Of a stretch of DNA of 46,205 nt, positions 25,681-34,242 are shown in pieces. Each line of letters begins with the position of its first letter. Positions within the stretch are counted from its first letter, which is position 1. The DNA comes from Verrucomicrobium sp. (GTDB taxonomy: Bacteria > Verrucomicrobiota > Verrucomicrobiia > Methylacidiphilales > UBA1321). The stretch is taken from NCBI GenBank assembly GCA_017849585.1, contig JAFIGT010000032.1, positions 148,027-194,231 of the forward strand, written 5' to 3'. Made by a program: the position numbers and the translations under genes. The notes beneath the pieces were generated by a model, which was not told the DNA's origin, did not search any database, and saw only the letters and a list, made by a program, of their open reading frames with translations.

Positions 25681-26820
25681 ATGCAGTCGCTTCCTCCCGT
25701 TCGCTCCAGCGTGGTCAATGAGATGTGCCGCCGCCTTATTGATGAGATCGTGGCGAGTCGATTCCCTAACGGCCAACTCCCGACATCAGCCGAGCTAGCG
25801 AAGCGCTTTCAGGTGGGAACAGCCACCATTAACCGAGCCATGAAGTACCTCCAAAAAGAGGGCTGGGTGGATCGACGTTCTGGCGTGGGGACATTTCTTG
25901 GGCCTCGCTCGCTGGCGGGCAAGGAAGGTGTCGGTTTGTCGATGGCGGGTATTAGTACTGAGAAAAAGACGATCCGGATTGCCGTTGTCGTCCTGCCGTT
26001 GAATTTTTCCCTAGATAACTGGCACGTTCAAAATCTCCTACCGGGCATTGACGCAGGCGCGGTGGAGAACGAGGGTGTCATTGTGGAGTTGATGAGTCCT
26101 TGCGGGGGCGACACAGACCGGTTTGCCCGCCGCCTGGAGCAAAGCGCGCCCGATCTGGTTGTTTTCCTCAAGCCGGTGATCGAAAGCGCTCCGCTGATTC
26201 GGGAAGTGGAACGACTGCGGATTCCCTGCTTGGCCACGGGAACTCGCTGGCGCGGCATGGGAGTTCCTCAAGTGGAGGAAGACGGCGAAACGGGTGCTCG
26301 ATTGGCGGTTGAGAAATTGGTGGCGGCCGGGCATAAACGGATCGGTCTATTAATTCCCGATGTGGCGGCCCCCTTGTGGTTGGATCGGCGGCATGGCTAT
26401 GAACAAGCCATGCGTCAGGCTTTTGGTACCTTGGATCAGAATTTAATCCTGTGGATGCCGCCTCTACCGCAGGAAAGTGATTCGGCGCGGCTTTTGGATT
26501 ATATTGAGCAGCAGAAACCCACGGCGCTATTTATGGCGCGGGGACTGGACAGCGTTCTCTTCAAGCCGCTTCTGTGCGAAGGAAAGATTCGCATTCCTGA
26601 GGACCTTTCCTTGATAGCGTTTGATTATCGAAGCGACGTTTACCGGGACGTCTTTGGCGCGCTGACGCCCACGGTGATCGATCTTCCTCTCTTCGAAATG
26701 GGGAAAAAAGTTGTCGAGCTTGCGTGTCTCTATAAAGCGGGAAATCCACTCCCAGAGCGCACCTTGGTTCCCTGCGTCTTGAAGGAAGGGGAAAGCGTGC
26801 GGGCCTTGGCGACCAATTAA
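25681..26820 (+). CDS. GntR/LacI-type regulator of the element-borne sugar locus
   Basis: A 379-residue chimeric regulator with a GntR winged helix (LPTSAELAKRFQVGTATINRAMKYLQKEGWVDRRSGVGTFL) and a LacI/GalR-like sensor (IRIAVVVLPL, DLVVFLKPVI, IPCLATGTRW, HKRIGLLIPDV, RRHGYEQAMRQAF, ALFMARGLDS, LSLIAFDY). It shares domain order with the regulator at 14.5 kb but differs much in sequence. It probably controls itself, the divergent VPEP-tail/oxidoreductase pair and the downstream plus-strand genes through the palindromes upstream. Confidence 0.92.
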   Translation: MQSLPPVRSSVVNEMCRRLIDEIVASRFPNGQLPTSAELAKRFQVGTATINRAMKYLQKEGWVDRRSGVGTFLGPRSLAGKEGVGLSMAGISTEKKTIRIAVVVLPLNFSLDNWHVQNLLPGIDAGAVENEGVIVELMSPCGGDTDRFARRLEQSAPDLVVFLKPVIESAPLIREVERLRIPCLATGTRWRGMGVPQVEEDGETGARLAVEKLVAAGHKRIGLLIPDVAAPLWLDRRHGYEQAMRQAFGTLDQNLILWMPPLPQESDSARLLDYIEQQKPTALFMARGLDSVLFKPLLCEGKIRIPEDLSLIAFDYRSDVYRDVFGALTPTVIDLPLFEMGKKVVELACLYKAGNPLPERTLVPCVLKEGESVRALATN

Positions 26821-26849
26821 ACTCGACCGCGGAAAACCGGTTTACTCCC

Positions 26850-27578
26850 ATGCACTTTCAGTTCTCTCGACTGTCGCTTGACTCAACAAAGAGGGCAAGA
26901 ATGACAGCCTATAGTCTCATGGAAGTTCTACTGGCGATTTGCATTCTGGTCATTCTCGCCGTACTCCTCGCGCCAACATTTCAAGTCGCACGGACGACCA
27001 GCTTACGCATGCAGGGGCTCTCCAACATGCGGCAGACCATTTCCGCGATCCTGCTTTACGCTGCGGATCATGACAACAAGCTTCCCGGTCCGCTCGATGA
27101 ATTTCATTATCCGGCCGTTACCACAAAGACCGATCAACTCGCTTACTTCATCGGCACTTACCTCGGCGTGCCGGCCAATGCCAGCGCGGGCGTGGCCGTG
27201 ACACCCATGGCCCCGGTTGCGTTTCTGTCCAAAAATGATCCCACGAAAAAGGCCTGCTATTTCGCCATCAACAATATTTATCTGCCGACTTCCGGCTCTA
27301 AAAATATCTATATCAAGCCGTGGGGAACGACTAATCAAAAAGCAGGATATACCGAGGCGGACCATACTCCGAAATCGCTCTCGGTCATTCCCACTCCTGC
27401 GGAAACCGTAGCCATTATTGACGCGGATTCCCAACTGCGAACCACGCTGGGCGCGGTGGGAGAGCGGACGTACCTGATCAAAGATCCGCTCTATGGAAAG
27501 CTGCGCAATGCCGGTTTTTTCGACGGACACGTCGAATCCGTGCCCATCGATTACAATATGTTTCCCTATTTCAAATAG
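26850..27578 (+). CDS. Type II-like pseudopilin with H-X9-DG-type end
   Basis: A 242-residue protein with a prepilin leader at residues ~18-45 (MTAYSLMEVLLAICILVILAVLLAPTF); the cleavage-site position +1 is unusual (Tyr or Ser rather than Phe). The end reads AGFFDGHVESVPID, matching the DG end of the H-X9-DG family. It follows the regulator by 29 bp and precedes the propeller gene by 12 bp, so it is in the sugar operon. It parallels the pseudopilin at 18.8 kb. Confidence 0.85.
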   Translation: MHFQFSRLSLDSTKRARMTAYSLMEVLLAICILVILAVLLAPTFQVARTTSLRMQGLSNMRQTISAILLYAADHDNKLPGPLDEFHYPAVTTKTDQLAYFIGTYLGVPANASAGVAVTPMAPVAFLSKNDPTKKACYFAINNIYLPTSGSKNIYIKPWGTTNQKAGYTEADHTPKSLSVIPTPAETVAIIDADSQLRTTLGAVGERTYLIKDPLYGKLRNAGFFDGHVESVPIDYNMFPYFK

Positions 27579-27590
27579 ACCTTTATTTCT

Positions 27591-28772
27591 ATGCTCACTC
27601 CCAACCCGATTTGGACAAGAACGCTTCTGGCGGTTTCTTTGATCGCTGCAAATTCAATCCCCCTCTTTTCGCAGGAAGAGCCGCTCTCCCTCTGGAATAA
27701 AGAGGCTGTCCTCCGAGTGGTAAAAGGACCGGCGAACAGTTACTACACTTACTCTCACTCCAACGCATTTTTGTCGGATGGCTGTACCTTTGTCGCTGCG
27801 CAAAAAGACGAGGCGAAGACCCGCTTCATTGCGATTGATCCGGTCAAGAACACGCAGATCCCGGTTGGCGAAGTAGAGAACATCCGGATGTTTTATAGTA
27901 TTTCCAATAACGGACTGCTGGCTTTTATCTCCAACGATATGAAGCTAGAGGTGCTCGACATCACCAAGCCGGGCACGCCACCGAAAGTCGTCGCGCAAGC
28001 GCCCGAGTCCTGGCGCTATTCGCAGTCACCGGACATTTCCGCCGATGGCCGCCAGATTACTGTCGATCGCCATGAATATACCGCCCATCGACACATCATC
28101 TCTGTCTACAACGTGGAGACCGGGAAAGAACGTATCGTGACGGAAAAAAGTTGGCTGGCCAATCATGCCTGCTTTTTCCCGACGGACAACGACTGGATCA
28201 TGTTTGTCCATAGCGGAAACACTCTTCAAGAGATCAAGGACTCACAGATCGAAGGCCGGATCTGGGCCTGGAATGAAGAGAAGTTCCCGACGGGAAAAAT
28301 GCTTTTTACGCAAAAAGACGAAAGCCGCGTGCTGAGCACCACTCACCCGATCCCCATGTATCATAAACGGTCTATACTTTTTGTGATGGACCCGGAAAGC
28401 GTTGGGATGTCACCCGGCTTGTACGAGATAAATACCGAAGGCGAATACCGATGCGTCAGTCCGTCTGATTACGATCTGCACTGCAATATTAGCCGGGATG
28501 GCCGTCTCGCCGTGGTCGATACCCGCAAGATGGTGAACGAGCCCAAGATCGCTCAATTAAAAACGTCCAGCCGGATCAGCGATATCGTTCTGGTGAACAT
28601 GACCAACGGGAAACGCCTCTTTCTCTATCGATCCACCATGAAAAATCACCCTTATCACGTGCATCCTCACATCAGCCCAGATGGGCGCTGGATTGTATTC
28701 ACTGACTTCGATGAGAAACGGGCCATGGCCTTAGAACTGAATCCTGAAGCTGTCCGTAAATTACTAGAATAA
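27591..28772 (+). CDS. Exported oligogalacturonate-lyase-like beta-propeller
   Basis: A 393-residue secreted protein with signal peptide (RTLLAVSLIAANSIPLFSQ) and repeated propeller blades (SPDISADGRQITVDRHEY, NISRDGRLAVVDTRK, HPHISPDGRWIVFTDFD). The C-terminal HVHPHISPDG resembles the metal-binding His region of PL22 oligogalacturonate lyases, which cleave unsaturated pectin oligomers. The match is partial, so a related non-pectin role is possible. It lies within the element's sugar operon. A decayed relative remains at about 7.9-8.1 kb. Confidence 0.72.
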   Translation: MLTPNPIWTRTLLAVSLIAANSIPLFSQEEPLSLWNKEAVLRVVKGPANSYYTYSHSNAFLSDGCTFVAAQKDEAKTRFIAIDPVKNTQIPVGEVENIRMFYSISNNGLLAFISNDMKLEVLDITKPGTPPKVVAQAPESWRYSQSPDISADGRQITVDRHEYTAHRHIISVYNVETGKERIVTEKSWLANHACFFPTDNDWIMFVHSGNTLQEIKDSQIEGRIWAWNEEKFPTGKMLFTQKDESRVLSTTHPIPMYHKRSILFVMDPESVGMSPGLYEINTEGEYRCVSPSDYDLHCNISRDGRLAVVDTRKMVNEPKIAQLKTSSRISDIVLVNMTNGKRLFLYRSTMKNHPYHVHPHISPDGRWIVFTDFDEKRAMALELNPEAVRKLLE

Positions 28773-28801
28773 TCGGCTCTTCGAGATATGAGAAATGGCG
28801 A

Positions 28802-29863
28802 ATGAATTCTTCCTCTTTTTTTCAACGCTTGCTCCCGGCGCCGGTGGGCGGCGGCTTTGCGATGGACGATTACTGGATTTGGTGTCCCTCGGTGCTGCGA
28901 GACGATACAGGACTCTATCACATGTTTGCCAGCCGATGGCCGCGCCGGATGAGTTTCAGTCCCCACTGGCTGACTAATTCTGAAATCGTGCGCGCAACAT
29001 CGCCAACGCCGGAGGGGCCCTACCATTTTCAAGAGGTTGTACTTCCAGCGCGAGGATCACATCATTGGGATGGGCGAATGACGCACAATCCTTCGATTCG
29101 TCGTGCTGCCGACGGGACCTGGCTGCTTTTCTATACTGGTTCCACTTACGATGGCGATACCCCCACGCCAGAAGCTCCGATTGAAGCGGTAGACCCTGGA
29201 GAATTATCTGAAATGCCGAAAGTCGATAAACGCATGGCTCAGGCGCATCGCAATCAGAAAATCGGCCTCGCCACGGCTCCATCGCCAGCCGGTCCATGGA
29301 AGAGAAACGATCATCCCATTCTTGAGCCTCGTCCGGATAAGTGGGATGCGCTGTTGACGACAAATCCCGCCCCATGTGTATGTCATGACGGACGTGTACT
29401 GCTTATCTATAAATCGGTCCGGTTTCGTGGTGATTCAATGTTTCTGGGAGTCTCTCAAGCTGAACATTACGCAGGACCTTATGAACGCTTGCAAGATGAA
29501 CCGATTTTGCGGTTCGGAAATAAGGATGATGTAGAAGATCCTTACGTTTGGTGCCAGGACGGCTTCTTCCATCTGATCATGAAAGATATGGAAGGGGGTA
29601 TTGGCGGCGAGCGACGTGGCGGGATCAAGGCTACTTCGAGGGATGGAATTCGGTGGACTCTGGATGCCGATCCCAAGGCCTATTCGCGTCACATTAAATG
29701 GCAGGACAGAAAGGAAACTTTTCAGGATTTTTTCGAGCGTACAAGTTTGCTTCTTGATGAAAATGGATGTCCAACACATCTCTTTGCCGCGACAGCCACT
29801 GGTTCAGCCCATGTTGGAGCCCTGAGCCGTTCGTGGAATATGGTGATTCCCCTTCGACACTAA
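28802..29863 (+). CDS. Five-bladed-propeller glycoside hydrolase (GH43-like)
   Basis: A 353-residue enzyme without a signal peptide. Blades typical of GH43/GH117-like enzymes are visible: GFAMDDYWIWCPSVLRDDTGLYHMFASRWP at the start, RMTHNPSIRRAADGTWLLFYTGS, TTNPAPCVCHDGRVLLIYKS and DDVEDPYVWCQDGFFHLIMKDMEG. Acidic residues in each are candidates for the catalytic triad. The exact family and substrate are not clear by eye. It precedes the transporter by 4 bp, so it probably acts on imported oligosaccharides. Confidence 0.8.
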   Translation: MNSSSFFQRLLPAPVGGGFAMDDYWIWCPSVLRDDTGLYHMFASRWPRRMSFSPHWLTNSEIVRATSPTPEGPYHFQEVVLPARGSHHWDGRMTHNPSIRRAADGTWLLFYTGSTYDGDTPTPEAPIEAVDPGELSEMPKVDKRMAQAHRNQKIGLATAPSPAGPWKRNDHPILEPRPDKWDALLTTNPAPCVCHDGRVLLIYKSVRFRGDSMFLGVSQAEHYAGPYERLQDEPILRFGNKDDVEDPYVWCQDGFFHLIMKDMEGGIGGERRGGIKATSRDGIRWTLDADPKAYSRHIKWQDRKETFQDFFERTSLLLDENGCPTHLFAATATGSAHVGALSRSWNMVIPLRH

Positions 29864-29867
29864 TATT

Positions 29868-31334
29868 ATGGAGAAGTCGCTACAGATAGAAGTGACAAAA
29901 AATTCTGCTTCTTCAAAGCTTTCTGGAAAATTTTGGACCGCGGGGACACTGACCTATTCCCTACCAGCCCTTGTAGCACTCTTTGCTTGGCTTCTATTTG
30001 GAGATTTTGCATGGTCGATGCGAGACCGCTCTGTAGGACCAATGTCCCAGTGGTATCTCAATCATCTCAAGGTGCCGAGTCTGCTTTTTGCTCTCCTCGT
30101 GACTTCGTTGCCCGCGCTGATTCAACTCCTCGTCGTTCCGTTGATCAGCGTTAGATCCGACCGTCATCGGGGACGATGGGGACGGCGGATTCCGTTTCTG
30201 CTGATTACAACGCCCATGGCCGTCCTGGGCACAATCGGCCTCGGACTCACACCGTTCTTTGCAGCGTGGTTGCACGAAACCTGCAATTCGGCGCCGTTCG
30301 GAACATGGTTGCATCGCAGCCTCGACGGAATTCCCTTTGGAGCTTGGACGCTCTCAATGATCGCAGATGAGATGGTGGTATCTGTCATTTGTTTCAGCAT
30401 TTGCTGGACTTCCTTTGAGGTCGCCACCATCGCGGGAAAACCGGTCTTTGATGGCTTGCTTAACGATGTGGTGCCACGGCCCTTGCTAGGTCGCTTTTAT
30501 GGATTGTTTCGTGCGGTGAGTTTGATCGATGGAATGATTTTCAATTACTGGATCATGGGTTACGTACCGACTCATTTTTCGATCATCATGATCACGGTCG
30601 GCCTTTTCTACGGCATGGCCTTTCTATGGGTTTGTTTCAAGGTGAGGGAAGGCGACTACCCGCCGCCACCCCAAAACGAGGGGAATGGAATGACCGCGAG
30701 TTTTTTGGTGGAAGCAAAACGCTATTGCCGCGAGTGCTTTTCCCATCCGTATTATCTCAGCGTCTTTGTCATGATGATGGCTGCTTCGTTATGCTTTGGT
30801 CCGATCAATATCTTTTGCATTCCCTATGCACAGCATCTCGGTGTGGACATGAAGCTCTATGGCCAAGCTGTGGCGCTGACCTATCTCATTTCATTAACCC
30901 TTGCCTATCTCCTCGGATGGATGGCCGACCGGTTTCACCCTTTGCGCATGGCGATCGGCGTCTTGATCGGTTACGCGCTGGTGACGGCTTGGGGGTGGGC
31001 CTATGCGCACAATGCCAAAACTTTTTTGATTGCCTGGGTACTGCATGGAGTTCTCTCAGGCTGCTACTTCACCGGCACCGCCTCACTCGCACTGCGATTG
31101 TTTCCTCATGAAAAGTTCGCCCAGTTTGCCTCGGCCGCAGGCATTTTCATCGCCACGTCCAATATATTTATGGGGCCGCTATTGGGAAGCGTGATCGACC
31201 GTTCGCATGGAGCCTATCGGTATACCTTTGCTGCTGCCTTTCTACTAACTCTAGGCGCACTCGTTGCCGCGTGCGTGGTTTATCCAATGTTCAAGAAGAG
31301 AGGCGGACCCGTTCATTATATAGCTCCGGAATAA
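29868..31334 (+). CDS. MFS sugar/glycoside transporter
   Basis: A 488-residue membrane protein with about 12 hydrophobic segments. The loop SDRHRGRWGRRIPFLLITTP after the second segment is the hallmark of major facilitator and glycoside-cation symporter-type carriers, and GRFYGLFRAVSLIDG is a related loop in the middle. It is the last gene of the sugar operon and presumably imports the oligosaccharide released outside. Substrate unknown. Confidence 0.88.
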   Translation: MEKSLQIEVTKNSASSKLSGKFWTAGTLTYSLPALVALFAWLLFGDFAWSMRDRSVGPMSQWYLNHLKVPSLLFALLVTSLPALIQLLVVPLISVRSDRHRGRWGRRIPFLLITTPMAVLGTIGLGLTPFFAAWLHETCNSAPFGTWLHRSLDGIPFGAWTLSMIADEMVVSVICFSICWTSFEVATIAGKPVFDGLLNDVVPRPLLGRFYGLFRAVSLIDGMIFNYWIMGYVPTHFSIIMITVGLFYGMAFLWVCFKVREGDYPPPPQNEGNGMTASFLVEAKRYCRECFSHPYYLSVFVMMMAASLCFGPINIFCIPYAQHLGVDMKLYGQAVALTYLISLTLAYLLGWMADRFHPLRMAIGVLIGYALVTAWGWAYAHNAKTFLIAWVLHGVLSGCYFTGTASLALRLFPHEKFAQFASAAGIFIATSNIFMGPLLGSVIDRSHGAYRYTFAAAFLLTLGALVAACVVYPMFKKRGGPVHYIAPE

Positions 31335-31528
31335 CGTAAGTGGTTAGCTCGTGGACACTCAAACAATCCATATCATGGCAGGGAAAAATTAAACAGAATG
31401 AAAGTCAATACCGCTATGATGCAACAGCTTTGTGAACTCTCGTGTCAGATATCGCTTTGAGAATACGTGTCGTCGTTATTCTTCAAATTTCAGTAGAAGT
31501 ATTAAGTCTTTCAAAAAAAGGGAACAAA

Positions 31529-31759
31529 ATGGACGAGGAAACACGAAGGAAAGTACGGGAAGCGGCAGGATGTGTTGGTTATTCGCAAGGGCAATACCTT
31601 CTAAGAGTTCTGAGATTGCTGCCGAAATGGATGGGTATACACGGCAAGGATTCGATAGAGCGGTTCTTCGAAGAGTACAAGAAATCACCCGAAAAGGTGG
31701 AGAGGGAAATTGCCCGGTTTGATGTGACCTTTCCGCCGGATGATATCAGCAAGAACTGA
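31529..31759 (+). CDS. Small helical protein of unknown function
   Basis: A 76-residue protein starting MDEETRRKVREAAG, with an RBS-like AAGGGA 10 bp upstream of the chosen ATG. It is helical and charged (KDSIERFFEEYKKSPEKVEREIARFD). I do not recognise a family. It lies between the sugar operon and the transfer module. Confidence 0.55.
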   Translation: MDEETRRKVREAAGCVGYSQGQYLLRVLRLLPKWMGIHGKDSIERFFEEYKKSPEKVEREIARFDVTFPPDDISKN

Positions 31760-32076
31760 TCTTCCTGTTGTCCTATTTTCAGGGCCGAGATAGAGTCTCG
31801 GTGCAGACCAATTCCTGTAGCCGTCTAAGCACTCATTGGATAAAAAAATCAAATCAGGGGTTGCACAATCCGGATTTCAAGACAGAGCCCCACATTTGCC
31901 ACCAGACCAAGCGTTTTACAGCCGAAACGCCCCGCAAAGACCAGCGCAGCGTCAGGGGTGTTTTGGAGGTAAAACGCGCAGGCCGCCAGGGAACTCCTCG
32001 AACAATCTGTTTTACTTGCCCTTACTCTCTGACTGCTCGGTAACGCTTTGTCTAGGGATACGCTTGAGTAGAGAGC
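31760..32076. other. Intergenic region with overlapping hairpins
   Basis: This 317-bp stretch has no supported gene. AAACGCCCC (31925-31933) pairs with GGGGTGTTT (31955-31963), and GTTTT (31960-31964) can instead pair with AAAAC (31971-31975), giving alternative folds. It lies directly upstream of the transfer genes, so it may hold a replication-like, regulatory or RNA element. Confidence 0.45.
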
Positions 32077-32451
32077 GTGCCACAGAAGTTACCTATTACA
32101 CGCGGTAAGCCGTTCCAGAGTAAACTGGAACCGGTCGCCGGTGTCATTGCCGCGTTACGAAAGCAACGCAAAACCTACGTTGCCATTTCTCGTATTCTGC
32201 GAGAGCAACACGGTATCAGCGTCGCTCCCTCCACCATCTTTAGTTTCGTCAAGGTACGGGCCAAACGGCGGAACTTGTATCAATTGCCAGAGACATTCAC
32301 GCGGACATCTTCCCGTACTTCCGTTCCATCATCGGGCGTTTCCATTTCCAGTAATGAAGCAATTGAAAAACTGAAGCAGGCCAGACCAGCCTCTACTCCC
32401 AAGCCGATTTTCACCTTCGACGAAACCAAGCCACTCACCCTCAAACCCTAA
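32077..32451 (+). CDS. HTH protein of the transfer module (TraK/TrwA-like position)
   Basis: A 124-residue basic protein beginning at a GTG. A helix-turn-helix is visible in YVAISRILREQHGISVAPSTIFSFVKVRAKRR. It lies 9 bp before a ParA-like gene. In RP4-type plasmids a DNA-binding traK gene precedes the ParA-like traL and traM, and small oriT-binding proteins often accompany MobF relaxases. By position I infer an accessory oriT- or promoter-binding protein. Confidence 0.72.
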   Translation: MPQKLPITRGKPFQSKLEPVAGVIAALRKQRKTYVAISRILREQHGISVAPSTIFSFVKVRAKRRNLYQLPETFTRTSSRTSVPSSGVSISSNEAIEKLKQARPASTPKPIFTFDETKPLTLKP

Positions 32452-32460
32452 AATAGAACT

Positions 32461-33183
32461 ATGCCTACATCCAAAAAAGTCATCTTCACCATGGGCGGAA
32501 AAGGCGGTACAGGCAAAACCACCTTTCTCGCTGCATTGGCGGAATGGTATGTCCATCACAGCATTCCTTGTCACCAGCTCGACCTTGATACCGAGAACAA
32601 AGTCAAAGGCAGTCTCTGCCACTTCTTTCCCGAATCAGCGCGGAAAATTGACATTCATACCCGTGCAGGACTAGACGCCTTCATTGATTACGCTGATCAG
32701 GAGGCTCCCATCATCCTTGCGGATTTGGGGGCCGGCAGCGGCAAAGTAGCTGGGCAATGGTTTAATTCAATGTATGAGAGCGTGGCCGATTCGTTGACCT
32801 TTACGGCGGTGGGGATGGTCACGAGTGATCCAGCCAGCGTGGAAAGTGTTTTGTCCTGGGCGGCGCAACTGCAAAGTCGCGTGTCCTATGTGATTGTCCT
32901 CAACAAGCACGAAGACGATGCGGCTGACTTTACCTACTGGGAGAATACCACCGAAGCGCAAACTTTCCGGCGAGCGTTCCATCCCCAAACCATTACCATG
33001 GAATCGCGTCTGCCCGATTTGCAGCACGCCTTGCGCAATCATGGCGTCACTCTCAGTAATGTCGCCCAGCGTGAATGCACGATAGCGGAGCTTTCCAAGT
33101 CCAGTCTGGTCATCCGTGCTCAATCGTATCGGCGTCAGCTCTTCAATCAGTTGGACACTATTAAAGAAAGCCTGCTGCCATGA
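32461..33183 (+). CDS. ParA/TraL-like P-loop ATPase
   Basis: A 240-residue deviant-Walker ATPase of the ParA/MinD group. The P-loop is MGGKGGTGKTTF (residues 11-22) with the signature lysine after the first glycines, followed by LDLDTENKV and IILADLGAGSGKV. It resembles TraL-type proteins of conjugative plasmids more than chromosomal ParA, since the switch region is short and no partner ParB is present. It overlaps the next gene by 4 bp. It may help position the element or recruit transfer proteins. Confidence 0.82.
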   Translation: MPTSKKVIFTMGGKGGTGKTTFLAALAEWYVHHSIPCHQLDLDTENKVKGSLCHFFPESARKIDIHTRAGLDAFIDYADQEAPIILADLGAGSGKVAGQWFNSMYESVADSLTFTAVGMVTSDPASVESVLSWAAQLQSRVSYVIVLNKHEDDAADFTYWENTTEAQTFRRAFHPQTITMESRLPDLQHALRNHGVTLSNVAQRECTIAELSKSSLVIRAQSYRRQLFNQLDTIKESLLP

Positions 33184-34040
33184 TCCCCGATAAACCCAAT
33201 CCCAAACCGCAACCGAGTATTTTCGAGGAATTGGAAATATTTATCCCGACGGACGTGCTTCCTACCTATCACCGTTACCTGGCTTATGTGCAGAAATTGC
33301 CACCGGACGATGAACTGATGCACCTATTGCAAGCCATGGGGATTCTGACGCTGCTAACGCGTCAAGTGCCTGCTGAACTGATCGCTGAACGCAAGGAATT
33401 GAAAAAATATCTTTCCGAGGTTCAGTCCGACATTGGACATTCAATTATTTTGAACAAAATGGAAATGGTTTCGGCGGAGAATGCAATCAAGTCTTCCGCT
33501 AAAGAATTAAGTCAAGCAGTAGCCACGGTTACCGAAAGCGCGAGAACGGTTCGAAAAGGCTTCATCGAAGCAGGTGAGCAGGTGGATGCCGAGCGTATTT
33601 CCAAGGCTGTAGCAAATCGACTGGAGCTTCAACTGATACAACCCGCACAACGGGCGGTGGAAGATATGGCGGCGACTCTGGGGAAATTACCCAAGGCAGT
33701 AGAGGCGGCCAAGGAATCCATTTGCTTTCTCAGGAATCTGCATGAGCGGTGGTATTGGACCAATATCTTCATGACCATAGCCATGCTCGTTTTTGGGTGC
33801 AGCCTCTTAATCGGAATGGTTCTCTATAATATCTATTGCGAGAAGATCAATGCCCAGATCGCTCACGTCAATGAGCAAGCGATAATCAATGCGGAAACCT
33901 TCAAGCAACTCAATTCCATGGGTAGAGCGGTCTACCTTGAATCAGACGGTAGCAAATGGCGTGTCTATATGATGGATGCCAAAGAGGTATGGATGACTGA
34001 TAAAAACGTCGGCGTCATTGAGTTCCGTTCCAATCGATGA
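33180..34040 (+). CDS. Membrane-anchored coiled-coil protein of transfer module
   Basis: A 286-residue protein overlapping the ATPase stop by 4 bp. It has a long helical/coiled-coil region (roughly residues 60-185) and a single membrane segment at about 197-217 (NIFMTIAMLVFGCSLLIGMVL), followed by a soluble C-terminal part (LESDGSKWRVYMMDAKEVWM). The order HTH gene, ParA-like gene, coiled-coil protein recalls traK-traL-traM of RP4; TraM-like anchoring is inferred from order only. Confidence 0.7.
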   Translation: MIPDKPNPKPQPSIFEELEIFIPTDVLPTYHRYLAYVQKLPPDDELMHLLQAMGILTLLTRQVPAELIAERKELKKYLSEVQSDIGHSIILNKMEMVSAENAIKSSAKELSQAVATVTESARTVRKGFIEAGEQVDAERISKAVANRLELQLIQPAQRAVEDMAATLGKLPKAVEAAKESICFLRNLHERWYWTNIFMTIAMLVFGCSLLIGMVLYNIYCEKINAQIAHVNEQAIINAETFKQLNSMGRAVYLESDGSKWRVYMMDAKEVWMTDKNVGVIEFRSNR

Positions 34041-34071
34041 AATCCTTACCGAAAATAAGTTCGAATCGAGA

Positions 34072-34108
34072 TCGAATGAATTTCGAATGTCATTCGGACT
34101 TCATTCGA
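34072..34108. other. Candidate oriT: nested inverted repeats
   Basis: TCGAATGAA (34072-34080) and TTCATTCGA (34100-34108) form a perfect outer repeat. Inside lies a second hairpin, CGAATG-T-CATTCG (34084-34096). A related TTCGAATCGA precedes it. The structure sits 135 bp upstream of the relaxase start, the usual place for oriT in MobF systems. No nick site is proven, and a relaxase-operon operator is the alternative. Confidence 0.6.
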
Positions 34109-34242
34109 AGTTTCCAGTCCTATCCTTTCCCACCTCAAGCCCTGCTTAGGGAGGCGTGTGCTATTCTTTTTTCCTTCATAGGTGCATCCATTTACAGAGT
34201 GGAAGCCATGTTCCATTAGCTTTCGATGGAGGTTTCTGCGAT

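Noticed and set aside
31836-32108. Plus-strand open frame of 90 codons
   Set aside because: It overlaps the structured region and the next gene's start, and its Pro/Arg-rich sequence does not look like a protein.
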